Shown in pieces: positions 5,535-5,613 of a stretch of DNA of 5,613 bases. A model generated the notes under the pieces. It was not told the DNA's origin. It did not search any database and worked only from the letters and a program-made list of their open reading frames with translations. The DNA is taken from assembly GCA_007123975.1 (NCBI GenBank), contig SLFZ01000084.1, positions 1-5,613 of the forward strand. Direction: 5' to 3'. Both the position numbers and the translations under genes were made by a program. This stretch comes from Candidatus Izemoplasma sp. GTDB taxonomy: Bacteria; Bacillota_I; Bacilli_A; Izemoplasmatales; Izemoplasmataceae. Position 1 is the first letter of the stretch. The number at the start of each line of letters is the position of its first letter.

Positions 5535-5539
5535 GGAGG
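5533..5539 (+). promoter_or_regulatory. Ribosome binding site of atpD
   Basis: AAGGAGG begins within the atpG stop codon and lies 7 bases before ATG 5547. An in-frame ATG at 5541 is only one base from this site and so is unlikely to be used. Confidence 0.85.
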
Positions 5540-5546
5540 AATGACC

Positions 5547-5613
5547 ATGAACAAAGGCAACGTCGTGCAAGTGATGGGACCGGTCGTCGACGTGCGTTTT
5601 GACGACGAGCTCC
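5547..5613 (+). CDS. atpD: ATP synthase F1 subunit beta, N-terminal fragment (cut by window edge)
   Basis: Only the first 22 codons plus one base are present. The start MNKGNVVQVMGPVVDVRF has the usual beta N-terminal pattern (G-x-(I/V)-x-Q-V-x-G-P-V-V-D-V-x-F), the first strand of the beta-barrel domain. The catalytic P-loop lies beyond the window. Position directly after atpG is the standard order. Beta is the catalytic subunit of F1; truncation here is due to the window, not to gene damage. Confidence 0.96.
   Translation, partial: MNKGNVVQVMGPVVDVRFDDEL

Noticed and set aside
5541..5546. Alternative ATG for atpD two codons upstream
   Set aside because: It is only one base from the ribosome binding site, whereas ATG 5547 has 7-base spacing and gives the usual MNKG beta start.
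1..5613. A previously undescribed biological system
   Set aside because: Every base is accounted for by upp, the standard ATP synthase genes and short junctions. The unusual points concern ion specificity and translation signals, not a new system.

Overview
The window is a stretch of one co-directional operon on the + strand. It holds the 3' end of upp (uracil phosphoribosyltransferase) followed by an F1Fo ATP synthase operon in the order atpZ-like, atpI, atpB, atpE, atpF, atpH, atpA, atpG and the first 22 codons of atpD. The atpD gene continues past the right edge, and atpC would be expected after it. No gap exceeds about 40 bases, and I see no terminator, mobile element, RNA gene, CRISPR array or gene on the other strand.

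The organism is most likely a member of the Bacillota/Mycoplasmatota branch (Bacilli-like). The reasons are upp directly upstream of atp genes, as in Bacillus, separate delta and b subunits, a Firmicutes-style subunit a, and strong AAGGAGG ribosome binding sites. TGA ends three genes (atpZ-like, atpI, atpF) and TGG encodes Trp, so the standard bacterial code applies and a code-4 mycoplasma or spiroplasma is excluded. Base composition is roughly balanced in GC, unlike the AT-rich cultured Mollicutes. I cannot name a genus.

Layout: positions 2-421 are the end of upp. Positions 421-1033 encode two small membrane proteins (AtpZ-like and AtpI), factors associated with c-ring assembly and divalent cation handling. 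Positions 1023-2604 encode the Fo sector: a (stator channel), c (rotor ring) and b (peripheral stalk). Positions 2601-5613 encode delta, alpha, gamma and the start of beta (F1). The upp/atpZ, atpZ/atpI, atpI/atpB and atpF/atpH junctions overlap by 1, 8, 11 and 4 bases, which points to translational coupling. atpE, atpF, atpG and atpD each have a near-consensus ribosome binding site 7 bases before the start or, for atpG, an exceptionally long one.

Together the products couple ion flow through a/c to rotation of gamma inside alpha3beta3, held by b and delta. The main biological point is that subunit c carries the ligand set of Na+-binding rotor rings (Gln39, Glu72, Thr73, Thr74, Tyr77, with Pro35). 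This predicts a sodium-coupled enzyme. Subunit a keeps the essential Arg157 but has Ser166 and Asn208 where E. coli has Glu219 and His245. I see no evidence of a previously undescribed system: this is a conventional housekeeping operon with an interesting ion-specificity prediction.
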